Shown here piece by piece: positions 1 to 8,516 of a stretch of 26,232 nt of DNA. The first letter of the stretch is position 1. Every line of letters starts with the position of its first letter. The DNA comes from a virus, in IMG/VR virus record IMGVR_UViG_3300017987_000324, positions 1 through 26,232 of that record. One strand, written 5' to 3'. The notes beneath the pieces were generated by a model. The model worked only from the letters and a program-made list of their open reading frames with translations. It was not told the DNA's origin and did not search any database. The position numbers were made by a program, and so were the translations under genes.

Positions 1-72
1 AGTCAAACCGGCCTGTGCCAATGCGAACATTATGGATTGGTCTGTTGAGCCTTTTCTGATCACATCAATCAT
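1..72 (-). CDS. Partial 5' end of a gene downstream of the LamG-type protein
   Basis: Only the first 24 codons lie in the window (MIDVIRKGSTDQSIMFALAQ and onward); the frame is open to the window edge. The ATG at 70-72 overlaps the stop of the preceding gene in an ATGA junction. A GGAGG sits about 10 bases upstream, so this is a genuine start. The fragment is too short to assign a family. Its place after the tape measure and a carbohydrate-binding-like protein suggests another tail or host-range protein, but that is only inference from position. Confidence 0.6.
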   Translation of the reverse strand, partial: MIDVIRKGSTDQSIMFALAQAGLT

Positions 73-2246
73 GTTTGGAAACCTCCAAGGAATCCTCTGT
101 TAAAATTCCCTTTTAAATTTGTCAAAAGCCCGGAAACCGGGTTAAAATTAATCACCGCCATAGACAGCTTAGCTTCGATACTGGAACTGTTACCTCTGAT
201 CATCGACATGCTGTTGCTAGCGGTTAGGTCAGCAGTAAATGCAAATTCATCACCGTCTTCAAGCGTGTCTTCTGAAGAGACGAGGGACGGCTCAAGCCCC
301 TGATGTACAATGACTGAAGCATCAAGGTTCACGGCTGGAGACACAGCTTGAACCTCTGTATCCCCAGTCTCCAGCGTATTCAGGTACTGCTGTACCTCGG
401 TATCATCCGTGAACTCGACAACGAAAACTCTGTAATAAATCCCGTGTGCCGTAGCACTATATTTTCTGAAGGTGACGGTATCGACATCCGTCAGCTCCAT
501 GTTAACTATCTGGTCGCCGTCGTTCGTGTTAGAACCGCTGTCACGAAGTGTTCCGACTAAGAATGTTTTCGCTACAATAAAAGATCCAGCCGTATCGTCG
601 GTAAACGATGTTGCCGCATCTGAATTGGTATCATTGAGCCACTGAACTTCACTTTCATCATACTGCACGACCTGGATGCTGTATGTACCAGCGACACTGC
701 CGGAGGTAGCACGCTTAATCAGACAATTATTGGAATGCTCGAACTCGACACTTAACCTTCCGTCTGAGTCCATCGCAGTCTGGTTGATGGCGTAGTTCAT
801 CATTATAAATGAACGGTATCGGTTAAACGGATTGCTCATTGTTTCTTCTTCGTCCGTTATAGCCGCACCCATCGCTTGATTATTAAACCGCTCTACAGTA
901 ACCCCAGCACTAAATTCAACCAACTGATATTCAATAGTTATCGTACCTGAACTGCCGTATCTTGTGGCTTGTATGTTAGTAGTCGAAGACATATAAATAT
1001 CGCAATGAAAGTCATCCGCTCCCGGCGCATCGGCACCGCTGACTCTGACACTTGTAAACAGAATCGACTTCGATAAATCAACCGCAGTGACAGCCTGTCC
1101 CTGAGATGTACCAGACATCGTGAAACTGCCGCGTTGGATGTTGTCGATGACAACAGTAGCGGAAGGATCGGATACGGCAGTCCTCGTTCCCTTGGAAGCG
1201 AAAGTAGCAGGATTACCCTGATTTCGCTGGAGGGCATACCTTTCAGTTTCAGCGCAAGAGGACATGATAAACACATCATCTAAGAAACCATCAAAATCAG
1301 GCTCGTCATGGTCTGGGCCATCACCCAGACAAATTACATTATCATTATTTTGAACAGTGGTAATGCCTACGTTGGTTTTCCAGTTACCGTCTATGTATAT
1401 TTCGCAAGTTGTATTTAAAAAATGAAATCCGTATATATGCCAATTACCGTCACCGATTGAAGAAACTGCCGTAAACGCGGCACCAGAGCCAGCGTCTCCA
1501 TAAACGTGAAGTTGCGTATCACTACCAGCGACTCTTGTCACTGCAAACCCTTTGTCACTTGCACCATAACCCGATTTATTAGAAATAATTGTTTCAGCAG
1601 TTGAAGGGTTTGTCACATCAGTTTTCATCGCAAACTGAACATAGAAGACGCCGCCTAAATCAAAATCAACTAAATCAATGTAACTGGAACCGTCACCACT
1701 GAACTCCTGTCCATCAAAATATTGTCCAGATGTTGCTGAATGGGCCGGGTCCCCACTGCTTTGTTTCGTACCATCATTGCTATTGGATGTCCTGTCTGGG
1801 AGATTTGTGCCAGTAGACTCCATGCAGTATACACCTTTATATCGGGAGGCATAAGCATTGTCCCTGCCGTATGTATGGTCATCGGCGAGTGCTGTTTCTC
1901 TGGGCATCCCCCAAACTACATGAATAACGGTATCACCAGTGCCAGTCTTTTTAACCAAAGGAACATTGACATGAATTTCCACCTTGGAATTGGCAGGGGT
2001 ATTGTCCAAGTCAAAATTGACAATATCAAAAGCGAGTGGTGTGAGAAAGTTCGTATTGCTGTCAAAGAACCTTACATCAGCACCGTCTGAGAGAGGGGCG
2101 TATGTTCCATCGGCATCGAGAAACTCATCAGGCAATACATGCTCAGTAACCTTGAAAACAAAGTTACTGATGTCCTGCGTAATCTGAGCGTCATCAATGG
2201 TTATTGACGCATAAGACTCATAATCTCTTGCGATGGAATCAGCCAT
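69..2246 (-). CDS. DUF2341/LamG-like virion protein, probable tail fibre or receptor-binding protein
   Basis: This 725-residue protein probably belongs to the distal tail and binds host surface sugars. Residues about 5-115 resemble a DUF2341-type beta domain, with the pattern DGADVRFFDS followed by a strand-rich stretch ending VIHVVWG. Residues about 135-340 look like a LamG/concanavalin A-like lectin fold: YKGVYCMES, SNDG, a GSSYIDL strand, DGNWHIYGF and EIYIDGNWK are typical of that superfamily. The remaining 380 residues are Ser/Thr/Asp-rich beta structure without a family I recognise. The gene ends in an ATGA overlap with the next gene. Its own ATG follows the previous stop by a few bases and has no clear Shine-Dalgarno, which suggests coupling. 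DUF2341 and LamG modules are known in phage tail proteins; receptor binding here is inferred. Confidence 0.75.
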   Translation of the reverse strand: MADSIARDYESYASITIDDAQITQDISNFVFKVTEHVLPDEFLDADGTYAPLSDGADVRFFDSNTNFLTPLAFDIVNFDLDNTPANSKVEIHVNVPLVKKTGTGDTVIHVVWGMPRETALADDHTYGRDNAYASRYKGVYCMESTGTNLPDRTSNSNDGTKQSSGDPAHSATSGQYFDGQEFSGDGSSYIDLVDFDLGGVFYVQFAMKTDVTNPSTAETIISNKSGYGASDKGFAVTRVAGSDTQLHVYGDAGSGAAFTAVSSIGDGNWHIYGFHFLNTTCEIYIDGNWKTNVGITTVQNNDNVICLGDGPDHDEPDFDGFLDDVFIMSSCAETERYALQRNQGNPATFASKGTRTAVSDPSATVVIDNIQRGSFTMSGTSQGQAVTAVDLSKSILFTSVRVSGADAPGADDFHCDIYMSSTTNIQATRYGSSGTITIEYQLVEFSAGVTVERFNNQAMGAAITDEEETMSNPFNRYRSFIMMNYAINQTAMDSDGRLSVEFEHSNNCLIKRATSGSVAGTYSIQVVQYDESEVQWLNDTNSDAATSFTDDTAGSFIVAKTFLVGTLRDSGSNTNDGDQIVNMELTDVDTVTFRKYSATAHGIYYRVFVVEFTDDTEVQQYLNTLETGDTEVQAVSPAVNLDASVIVHQGLEPSLVSSEDTLEDGDEFAFTADLTASNSMSMIRGNSSSIEAKLSMAVINFNPVSGLLTNLKGNFNRGFLGGFQT

Positions 2247-2249
2247 ATT

Positions 2250-2510
2250 TTATAAAGCCAGTTTGTCGATAGCGGTTTTAATAGCCACGATTTCCGCAAG
2301 GTTTGCGGATACTTCAGCTTTCTGTTCCGAGGTAAAAGATGCTTCCGCACTCACCATGCTACTCAGAGCAGTGAACTCGTCATGTATAGATGTTATGCGG
2401 GTTTGGAAATCCGCCAACTTTTGCTTGGCCTGATTAGCTAAGCTAATAAGATTGTCAGGTGCGACTGTTTTCTTCCTGAGACTTTCCATCTCTGTGTTTA
2501 CAAGTGCCAT
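2250..2510 (-). CDS. Small helical/coiled-coil phage protein, unknown function
   Basis: An 86-residue protein rich in Ala, Glu, Lys and Ser and predicted almost entirely helical (for example LANQAKQKLADFQTRI and the EQKAEVSANLAEIVAIKTAI segment). It has no cysteines, signal peptide or membrane segment. The start is well supported: GGAGG lies 7 bases before the ATG, and the ATG shares its first base with the stop of the gene before it (TAATG). It lies between a membrane-anchored coiled-coil protein and the LamG-type tail protein. It may be a small structural or chaperone-like tail protein. I do not recognise the family. Confidence 0.7.
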   Translation of the reverse strand: MALVNTEMESLRKKTVAPDNLISLANQAKQKLADFQTRITSIHDEFTALSSMVSAEASFTSEQKAEVSANLAEIVAIKTAIDKLAL

Positions 2511-2863
2511 TATTGGCCTCCGTTCTGTTTCAGTTGTTCATAGCTTGCGTTGTGCTGTTTGACGAGAAAGCTCATGCCAACCTCAAGACCTTTGAGTGTC
2601 GAATCGTGGCCGTTGACTTTCTCAGATAATTTTTCCTGCTTGTCCTCTACCTTGTCAAGGTTTTTGCCCATGCGGTCACGGGCTTCATCCCTCTGTTTCC
2701 TTATTGAATGGCAATCAACTTTCGGCACTGGGACTTCCGCAGATTCAGAACCCCTCTTCGCCATTAATTTAGTAATGATTGAATTGATTAATTTGAATGT
2801 TTCTTTAATTGTGAAGTACGCGACCAACGCGCCTATACCCCACTGCATATACTCTTGACTCAT
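2510..2863 (-). CDS. Small membrane-anchored coiled-coil protein downstream of tape measure (holin-like or tail-associated)
   Basis: A 117-residue protein. Residues about 7-30 form one hydrophobic segment (MQWGIGALVAYFTIKETFKL). A basic stretch follows, then a charged helix from about residue 50 to 90 (RKQRDEARDRMGKNLDKVED and onward) with heptad-like spacing, predicted to be a coiled coil. One N-terminal membrane helix plus a coiled coil is seen in XhlA-like and some holin-type phage proteins, but also in tail-associated proteins, so no function is assigned. It overlaps the tape measure stop in an ATGA junction, which indicates translational coupling. Confidence 0.7.
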   Translation of the reverse strand: MSQEYMQWGIGALVAYFTIKETFKLINSIITKLMAKRGSESAEVPVPKVDCHSIRKQRDEARDRMGKNLDKVEDKQEKLSEKVNGHDSTLKGLEVGMSFLVKQHNASYEQLKQNGGQ

Positions 2864-5256
2864 GTTACTGCCCCTTGGAAATATCCTCGTTTATCCAGTC
2901 CCATGAAAAATTCTGCAAACGCCTGTTTATCTCTTTCCAATACCTCAACGATGTTAGTCTCTTCATCCTGGGTCATTGCTATACTTGGGTTGTAGACGAT
3001 TTCATTTGTTACTGTTACACTCGACGGTGTACCGTTGTTTAAAGAATTGACGCCACCAATGCCGACCCGGTTAACGGCCTGAGCATTGAGAATGGCCTCT
3101 TGACCGCGCTCATTGACGCGGATGTTTGCATTAGCGCCGACAGGAAATCCGCCGGTCGCAAAACTTTGTCTCGCTATGTTTGCAATCTGCGTCGCACCCA
3201 TGGCGGCTACTAACCCTGCCTGTATCATGTTCAGGGGAGGAGGCCCGGAAGCGAGTGCCTGCATGAAAGCACGGCTGGCATTTACCCCGGCCTCGGACAT
3301 GGCGAAAGCCTTCATCACCGGCCCGCTCGCCTTGACAGCCTTTAACACTTCGCCCGTAGCCTTTATTGACATGTCCGTAGTTTTTTGCCTGGCCTTCAGT
3401 CTTTCTTTCTGAAGAGCGGCGTCCTTTCTGGCGAACTGCTCGTTCTGTCTCAGAACATCTTCGCCAGCCTGTTTTTCTATGTCCGCAATCCTGAGTGCGA
3501 ACTCGCGACGAATCTGCTCGCGCTGTTCAGCGGTAGCGCCTTCAAAAGCGAGGAGGTCATCCCTTTGCTTTTCCAAGACCTCTATTTGGCCAAAGGTTGT
3601 TCGGTTGAGAAAATCTTCATTTAACTGTGCGACCTGATCATTGAACGCCTTGATTTTTTCGAGCTGTTCCTCAGTCATCGCCCCACGTTTATCATTATTT
3701 TCTTGCTGAATACCGAGCAGTTCTTTTTCCTTCTCAGTAAGGTCTTTCATGGATGTAGCCGCGCCCTCGATAGCACCTCCCATGTCCTGAAAAACTTTAA
3801 CTGTTGCGAAACCCTCTTCATTCATTTCAGTCGCCACTTCGGCAACGGCTGTCCATGCCGCCTGCACATTGTCAGCACCTGACTTCAAATCCTCAATCTG
3901 AGTATTTCTAAAGTCATCAATAGATTTTTTCCATTCCTCGGGGACAATGCTTCCAGGTAGTTTGTCAATGAACCCGACAATGTCTCTAGCCACATCAGCG
4001 GCCATGAGCGTAATAGCATTAAACGCCGCCCGTATACCTTCGGCCGCAGTGACAACCACAGCAAGCACAGTTTGTATACCCACCTGGAGCATGTTGAATA
4101 CATCAGTGATAACCCCGCCGGCTAATGCTATGCCGAACTTGATATTATCCATGTTTTCCAAGATGCCTTCTGCCATCTTTTTGAAAAACGGCATCAACTG
4201 ATTGCCGACTTCAATAAACGCAGTCTGGAAACCCTGTTTAATTTGCTGGGACTTAAATTCGAATGTGTTGGACATCTTGCTGTAGGCTTTCGCTGTTTCG
4301 CCCGCACGTTTGCCCATCAATCCCATGACTTCACGGAAATTCTTTCCTTCCTCTGAAGCCAGTGCTAATATACCCTTTACGCCGTTTATGTTAGGCACGA
4401 GGGCTTTCACACCTTCCAGTGTCCCACCGCCAGCCTTGGTAATGTTATTCAATACGTCTATGAATGTTTCGCCCTCTTCGCCCGTCACCTTGTATGCAAG
4501 ACCCTGGGATTCCATCTGTGCAATAGCTTCAGGGGTCAAGGCATTAATTCCGACCAGGGCACCTTGCATTGCCGTAACTGCGTTCGCAGTATTAAAACCG
4601 GCCTTGGTGAGGGCGGACACGCCGCCGAGCATCTCATCAAAAGACAGACCAGCGGCACGAGCAGTCGGGGCCAAAGGCCCGATGCTTGACGCCAGCTCGG
4701 CGACGGTGGTCTTACCAAATTTCATTGCAGTAAAAAAAGCATCCGATACATCGGTTGCCTGAGAGGCATCCAAACTGAACGCATTAATTACAGTTGTCAA
4801 ACCATCAACGGCAATAGATGTTTCGGTTGCGCCGCCGATAGCCAGTTCAGTAGCAGTGGAAAGAAATTCCATCGCCTGTCCGGCCGGGATACCAGCCGAC
4901 ACAGCATCAAACAGTGACTTGGTCAATGTATCAAGGCCCTGTCCCGACCTCGTGGAAAGTTCGAGCACTTCTTTACTGAACTGCCCAATATTGTCAGACA
5001 TTTCTTCAGAAAGGGTAGCGACTTCCCTCATCTGCGCTTCAAATTTGCCTGCGGCACCGACAGTTTTCTGAAAGAAGGCGACTACACCGGCCCCGGCCAA
5101 GAGCGACCGCATATTCAGGATACTCTTGCCCATCTCTTTGAAAGATGTCTTCATCCGTTTCGTCTGCTTGTTGACGTTGTCGCCCATGTTCTTGAGAACC
5201 TTGGAGACATTATCGACCAGACGGGCAACGAGTGTAATTTCTCTTTCAGCGGCCAT
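2860..5256 (-). CDS. Tail tape measure protein (TP901-type)
   Basis: At 798 residues this is the second-longest product here, after a 725-residue neighbour only in gene order, and in fact the longest in the window. It is the tape measure that sets tail length and helps DNA delivery. It has a basic helical N-terminus (residues 1-50), a TP901/PhageMin_Tail-like core of Ala/Gly-rich helices (about 70-330; LSTRSGQGLDTLTKSLFDAV is typical), hydrophobic stretches at 51-62 and 374-405, then long coiled coils rich in Glu, Gln and Lys (about 500-640). Its place just after the tail chaperone pair is the canonical position. The ATG is 4 bases past the frameshift product's stop. At about 0.15 nm per residue the tail would be roughly 120 nm long; this uses the usual rule of thumb and assumes no processing. 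Confidence 0.95.
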   Translation of the reverse strand: MAAEREITLVARLVDNVSKVLKNMGDNVNKQTKRMKTSFKEMGKSILNMRSLLAGAGVVAFFQKTVGAAGKFEAQMREVATLSEEMSDNIGQFSKEVLELSTRSGQGLDTLTKSLFDAVSAGIPAGQAMEFLSTATELAIGGATETSIAVDGLTTVINAFSLDASQATDVSDAFFTAMKFGKTTVAELASSIGPLAPTARAAGLSFDEMLGGVSALTKAGFNTANAVTAMQGALVGINALTPEAIAQMESQGLAYKVTGEEGETFIDVLNNITKAGGGTLEGVKALVPNINGVKGILALASEEGKNFREVMGLMGKRAGETAKAYSKMSNTFEFKSQQIKQGFQTAFIEVGNQLMPFFKKMAEGILENMDNIKFGIALAGGVITDVFNMLQVGIQTVLAVVVTAAEGIRAAFNAITLMAADVARDIVGFIDKLPGSIVPEEWKKSIDDFRNTQIEDLKSGADNVQAAWTAVAEVATEMNEEGFATVKVFQDMGGAIEGAATSMKDLTEKEKELLGIQQENNDKRGAMTEEQLEKIKAFNDQVAQLNEDFLNRTTFGQIEVLEKQRDDLLAFEGATAEQREQIRREFALRIADIEKQAGEDVLRQNEQFARKDAALQKERLKARQKTTDMSIKATGEVLKAVKASGPVMKAFAMSEAGVNASRAFMQALASGPPPLNMIQAGLVAAMGATQIANIARQSFATGGFPVGANANIRVNERGQEAILNAQAVNRVGIGGVNSLNNGTPSSVTVTNEIVYNPSIAMTQDEETNIVEVLERDKQAFAEFFMGLDKRGYFQGAVT

Positions 5257-5259
5257 CAG

Positions 5260-6068
5260 TTAACCTCGCTTCTTATCTGCGTACTCTCGCATACATCGCT
5301 CGTAATATTCGCAGGCTTGAATGAACTTGGCTGACACATCCCAGACAGGAGGCATGGAAGAGGAAGGAAACCGTTGAACATAACTATAGAACCGCATCCA
5401 CTGGGTAATGTTGGGAGGTATGAAATGTGACGGGCAGTTCCAATATCTGATTCTCTTACCTTCATGCAGTTCCTCGTTAACAGGTTTCGGCGCGGGCCGA
5501 CCATCACAGCCGTATTTCCTCGCTATTTTTTTATCACTCTGGCACCTTTCACAGGCATGCCTATTCAGTACGCCAGAGTGATAGCCCGCTAAAATTCTAA
5601 ACCCTGTAACTCCTCCTCGTTTAACCGTGACTGCTCATTAATAGCTTCGTGCAGTTCTCTCTGCAGAGGGGCAGGGATTCTCTGAAGAACAGTTTTGTAA
5701 AGCTCACCTCCGGGCGCTGTGAAAGTTACTTCGTCTCCGTTCTCGTCCACGAAATTTTTCCACCCGATAATGTTTTGCTTCAAGAGTTCCAGTCGCTGTT
5801 TACCTGTCGTGATATGCAGGCGGTTCGTTCCGGGGTCAAGATAGCCGGCGTTGTCCTCATCGTTGGCGATTTCAATGCCTGTCTTGCCTTTCAGCTTGAA
5901 CACTGGCCACATCGCTTTTGGAATAATGAACTCACCATCGTCACCTTTTTCCCGATAAACTTTCGGTGTATAAAGGAAAGTAGGGTCCTTGGTAAAACCA
6001 AGAAACCCCTTCAGCTTTTCCTTCAGCTCTGGCGTAAGTTTTACGTCTTTAACTTGACTGTTCTCCAT
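5260..6068 (-). CDS. Tail assembly chaperone, extended form made by -1 programmed frameshift (G-T type)
   Basis: This is predicted as join 6068-5598 and 5598-5260, giving 157 + 112 = 269 residues. After the zero-frame codons GGT TTA (heptamer GGGTTTA), slippage back by one base opens a 112-codon frame that begins RILAGYHSGVLNRHACERCQ and ends EYYERCMREYADKKRG just before the tape measure start. The extension frame has no usable start codon between its upstream stop and the slip site, so it can only be reached by frameshifting. It carries CxxC plus further cysteines and a Trp/Pro-rich middle. In lambda and many siphophages the chaperone gene before the tape measure makes G and G-T proteins this way. 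The heptamer and open frame are read directly; use of the shift is inferred. Confidence 0.82.
5532..5604 (-). promoter_or_regulatory. -1 ribosomal frameshift signal: GGGTTTA slip site plus downstream stem-loop
   Basis: The heptamer GGGTTTA (plus-strand 5598-5604) is in the correct phase, G GGT TTA, near the end of the short chaperone frame. A perfect 12-bp inverted repeat starts 14 bases downstream: TATCACTCTGGC (plus-strand 5572-5583 complemented) pairs with GCCAGAGTGATA (5532-5543). The 28-base loop contains the 10-bp palindrome AGGCATGCCT (5553-5562). The spacer is longer than the 5-9 bases usual for such stimulators, so the hairpin's contribution is less certain than the slip site itself. 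Confidence 0.75.
5589..6068 (-). CDS. Tail assembly chaperone, short form (gpG-like)
   Basis: A 159-residue protein encoded between the tail tube and tape measure genes, where lambda-like phages place the tail assembly chaperone that coats the tape measure during tail polymerisation. The C-terminus (residues about 135-159) is an acidic helix ending SRLNEEELQGLEF, a pattern common in such chaperones. The start is an ATG with GGAG about 7 bases upstream. The last six codons contain the -1 slip site that produces the longer form. No enzymatic motif is present. The call rests on position, the frameshift architecture and the C-terminal helix rather than on strong sequence identity. Confidence 0.8.
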   Translation of the reverse strand: MENSQVKDVKLTPELKEKLKGFLGFTKDPTFLYTPKVYREKGDDGEFIIPKAMWPVFKLKGKTGIEIANDEDNAGYLDPGTNRLHITTGKQRLELLKQNIIGWKNFVDENGDEVTFTAPGGELYKTVLQRIPAPLQRELHEAINEQSRLNEEELQGLEF

Positions 6069-6096
6069 GTTTGGCTCCTTTGTTTCATGGTGTTTT

Positions 6097-6963
6097 TTAA
6101 TCGGTCACTACATGACCCTGAATTACTACAATAAATTTCTCTAAACCATCCAAATCATCTTGAAGGATAACTTGAAGCTGGTCCATCGTCGCGCCATCAA
6201 GACGGATAGTCACACCATTTTTAGCCTGACCAGCGAACGACCTGCGAATTCTTATAGCGTTTGAACCTCCGCCAGCCTTATCGGTATAGGTAGCATCGAA
6301 TGTATGCAGAGAAAAATCGCCGTTTGTTTTGGCGTTAAAGACATTCCATTGCTGTCCGTTCTTCACCCTGAAGACAACTCCATTGGTCAGTGCCGCTTGG
6401 TCGCCGAACTTTGAGTCGTCCATCGCACCAGCACCTTGGATATAAATTATCATCCGAGTAATATCCCACTGTAAAGACGGAGGAGGTTCAATCTCGGCAA
6501 TAACACGACCACCAGATGCGTCAATGTTTAAACTATCAGAAAAAATCTGTGCAACTTGATCGACTGCAAAGACCGTGTCCATTGGGTTATCCATATATAG
6601 AGTATCATTACTTATGGAAACGATTTCTCCCTCATAATATCTTGTATTGGAAATCAGATGTATATAATGGCCTGCGTCAGCACCGGAAACATCATTGACA
6701 ACTATAAAAGAGGAGTCAATTGTAGACGCTACTGTCAAGGATGTAGTGTCTATGTTACGATGCAATCGGTAATCAACAATCTCGGTGTGCTGGTCTTGTA
6801 TGTTCACAGCCATCCCACCGTTTGATTCAACCGCTAACCAGTTCCCGGTCGTGTCGCGGATTCCGATTCCACCGTATGCTTTATTTGCCGCATCTTCATA
6901 AGGGGACCCAGCGTCCCCAAATGAAAACACGACAAAAGCCAATAATAGAAGTAAGAAACGCAT
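6097..6963 (-). CDS. Virion-type beta protein with an N-terminal signal peptide
   Basis: A 288-residue protein. It begins MRFLLLLLAFVVFSFGDAGS: a short positive start, a strongly hydrophobic core and a plausible signal peptidase I site after FSFG or nearby. The mature part is beta-rich. It has a region around residues 70-150 (TSLTVASTIDSSFIVVNDVS, GHYIHL, YYEGEIVSI) and a C-terminal half with FGDQAALTNGVVFRV and LQVILQDDLDGLEKF. I associate these patterns with a widespread phage structural family of unknown function. GGAGG lies 8 bases before the ATG. It sits between the tail tube and chaperone genes. A secretion signal is odd for a virion protein and may instead mean action in the envelope or periplasm. 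Family recognition is from memory, not a search. Confidence 0.75.
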   Translation of the reverse strand: MRFLLLLLAFVVFSFGDAGSPYEDAANKAYGGIGIRDTTGNWLAVESNGGMAVNIQDQHTEIVDYRLHRNIDTTSLTVASTIDSSFIVVNDVSGADAGHYIHLISNTRYYEGEIVSISNDTLYMDNPMDTVFAVDQVAQIFSDSLNIDASGGRVIAEIEPPPSLQWDITRMIIYIQGAGAMDDSKFGDQAALTNGVVFRVKNGQQWNVFNAKTNGDFSLHTFDATYTDKAGGGSNAIRIRRSFAGQAKNGVTIRLDGATMDQLQVILQDDLDGLEKFIVVIQGHVVTD

Positions 6964-6975
6964 GATGTATGCCTC

Positions 6976-7947
6976 CTATGCTTTGGCCCCCTGCAGAACC
7001 TCGAACACGTCATTGCCAGAATCTTTGGTGAGCAGGAATGTTTTTTCTGCGGTGCGGGCTCCGTTTCTCTCGCCAGGTGCGACAGCAATCAGATGCGCTT
7101 TAGGTGCACTGAGAGTAATGAGCGGGCTGGAAGAGTAGGAAACGCTCACGGCCCTGCGAGTTGTGCAGTCGCCGATAAGCTCTGCGTACCAGTCTTCGGT
7201 CGCCAGCAAGGTCATCATTGGGTCGAGCGTCATCTGCGGCTCGCGGCCGGCGACGTATGCACCCTTGATACCCTCAGCCTTGCTCGGGTCTGTCCACATC
7301 TGGACATCGTTGTTCATGTTGAACTCGAAAGTGTCGAGTTCCTGAGCAATGCTGTTGACCGTGATGGTGGCGGACAGAATCGGAGGAGGACAAACCGTGT
7401 TGAACGCGGTCGGGTCAATCCTCTGTGCGCTTGTCCGGTCGTCAATAACGTCAAGCATTCCGGTGAACTCGAAGTTCATCTGGGTAGGTTCGCCGACCTG
7501 ACCGATAGTGAAAGTCACGTTCCCCATCGCGCCGACAAGACGGACACGCAGTGCGTCAGGGCTTGCGCCTTCTTCGATTTCCTGAACCTCAATGGTAACA
7601 GGGGTGTGGGTGTTGTCAGCATGTGGGACCCAGCCGATACCGGTTGAACCGTATGCTGTTTTCTTGAAGCCGCATGCCTCGAGCATTTTCGACCATTCAG
7701 GTTCGTCGTCTGCGGCGGCACCGGGTGCCAGGTCAACCTTAAAGCTGACCGTCGCAGACTGTTTGCCCTTAACGGACGCGCTGAAGTCGAGTGTGCCGTC
7801 GGCAATTTTGCGCCGGTATTCTTGCACATCGAAAGAATAAGAAACATCACTGACCCGAACGTCGAAATCCGCGTCAGCGAGAGTCTCGCCGGTGTACGGG
7901 GTGCTTTCCAGCTTGCCATACACTACTGTTTTATTTGTAAGAAACAT
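6976..7947 (-). CDS. Major tail tube protein
   Basis: A 323-residue beta-rich protein, predicted to polymerise into the tail tube. It shows the siphophage tail-tube style: N-terminal MFLTNKTVVYGKLESTPYTG, then DVSYSFDVQEYRRKI, SATVSFKVDL, and a middle PTQMNFEFTGML strand. The position, after the tail terminator and before the chaperone and tape measure, is canonical. The length suggests a tube domain plus an extra C-terminal beta domain (about residues 230-323). The start has GGAGG 7 bases upstream. The gene is visibly more GC-rich than the accessory region. No large competing frame on the opposite strand looks real. Confidence 0.88.
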   Translation of the reverse strand: MFLTNKTVVYGKLESTPYTGETLADADFDVRVSDVSYSFDVQEYRRKIADGTLDFSASVKGKQSATVSFKVDLAPGAAADDEPEWSKMLEACGFKKTAYGSTGIGWVPHADNTHTPVTIEVQEIEEGASPDALRVRLVGAMGNVTFTIGQVGEPTQMNFEFTGMLDVIDDRTSAQRIDPTAFNTVCPPPILSATITVNSIAQELDTFEFNMNNDVQMWTDPSKAEGIKGAYVAGREPQMTLDPMMTLLATEDWYAELIGDCTTRRAVSVSYSSSPLITLSAPKAHLIAVAPGERNGARTAEKTFLLTKDSGNDVFEVLQGAKA

Positions 7948-7958
7948 TTTGTTTCCTC

Positions 7959-8516
7959 CTATGCTAATGTATTCGGGTTAGTGAACGGAGTTCGATAATA
8001 AACTTTAAGCAGTAACGACACCCCGCCTTTGGGCGTATTGTCACGCTGACCGAAGTGAGCATTCCGTGCCAACATACAGTTGAAGGCAGTTCTATTCCCA
8101 GACGCATCAGGTATCCAATAATTAGTGCCGAAATATTTTTCGATGTCCGCTATGAGTTTTTCTTTTTCAAGAGTCATGTCGTCATAATCATCCAACCATG
8201 CCTCAATCCAAAGGTCAGCCACTTTTTCATACAGATGAGTAGTGTTACTGCCTGGGACAGTGTTCTGGTAAATTTCATCTCCCCAAAGAAGGTCGATGGA
8301 AGGAAATGCTTTACGGTGTGCGAACTCAATCTCTTGGACATTGACTTCGCCAATATCATTGAAGTAGCCATTGGCCTGGCTGATGGTATTTTTTATTCCG
8401 TAGGCGGCGGCCGCTCTGACTTTTTCACGGGCAGATTGTGGGGTAGGCAAGGTCATAGAACCAAACCCATAGGATGTTGATGCTGACGGTGTGCCTGAAA
8501 AACTTATCGTCGCCAT
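7959..8516 (-). CDS. Tail terminator/completion-like protein
   Basis: A 185-residue protein with the general plan of minor tail and tail-terminator proteins: a helical region (REKVRAAAAYGIKNTIS), a strand-rich centre (EVNVQEIEFAHRKAFPSIDL) and a C-terminal strand ending SLLLKVYYRTPF. It lies between the gp10-like neck protein block and the tail tube gene, the usual place for the factor that stops tube growth and joins the tail to the head. Its ATG overlaps the previous stop (TAATG). Identification is by position and fold-like pattern. I see no diagnostic motif, so it could be another neck or completion protein. Confidence 0.65.
   Translation of the reverse strand: MATISFSGTPSASTSYGFGSMTLPTPQSAREKVRAAAAYGIKNTISQANGYFNDIGEVNVQEIEFAHRKAFPSIDLLWGDEIYQNTVPGSNTTHLYEKVADLWIEAWLDDYDDMTLEKEKLIADIEKYFGTNYWIPDASGNRTAFNCMLARNAHFGQRDNTPKGGVSLLLKVYYRTPFTNPNTLA

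Noticed and set aside
5256-5507. 83-codon minus-strand frame before the tape measure
   Set aside because: It has low-plausibility composition. The -1 frame over the same bases gives a coherent protein continuous with the tail chaperone through a slip site.
5649-6134. 161-codon plus-strand frame opposite the tail chaperone
   Set aside because: It is antisense to a supported gene, without ribosome site or recognisable motif.
7093-7647. 184-codon plus-strand frame opposite the tail tube gene
   Set aside because: It is antisense to a convincing tail gene, has biased composition (Arg, Val, Cys) and no supported start. All other genes are on the minus strand.
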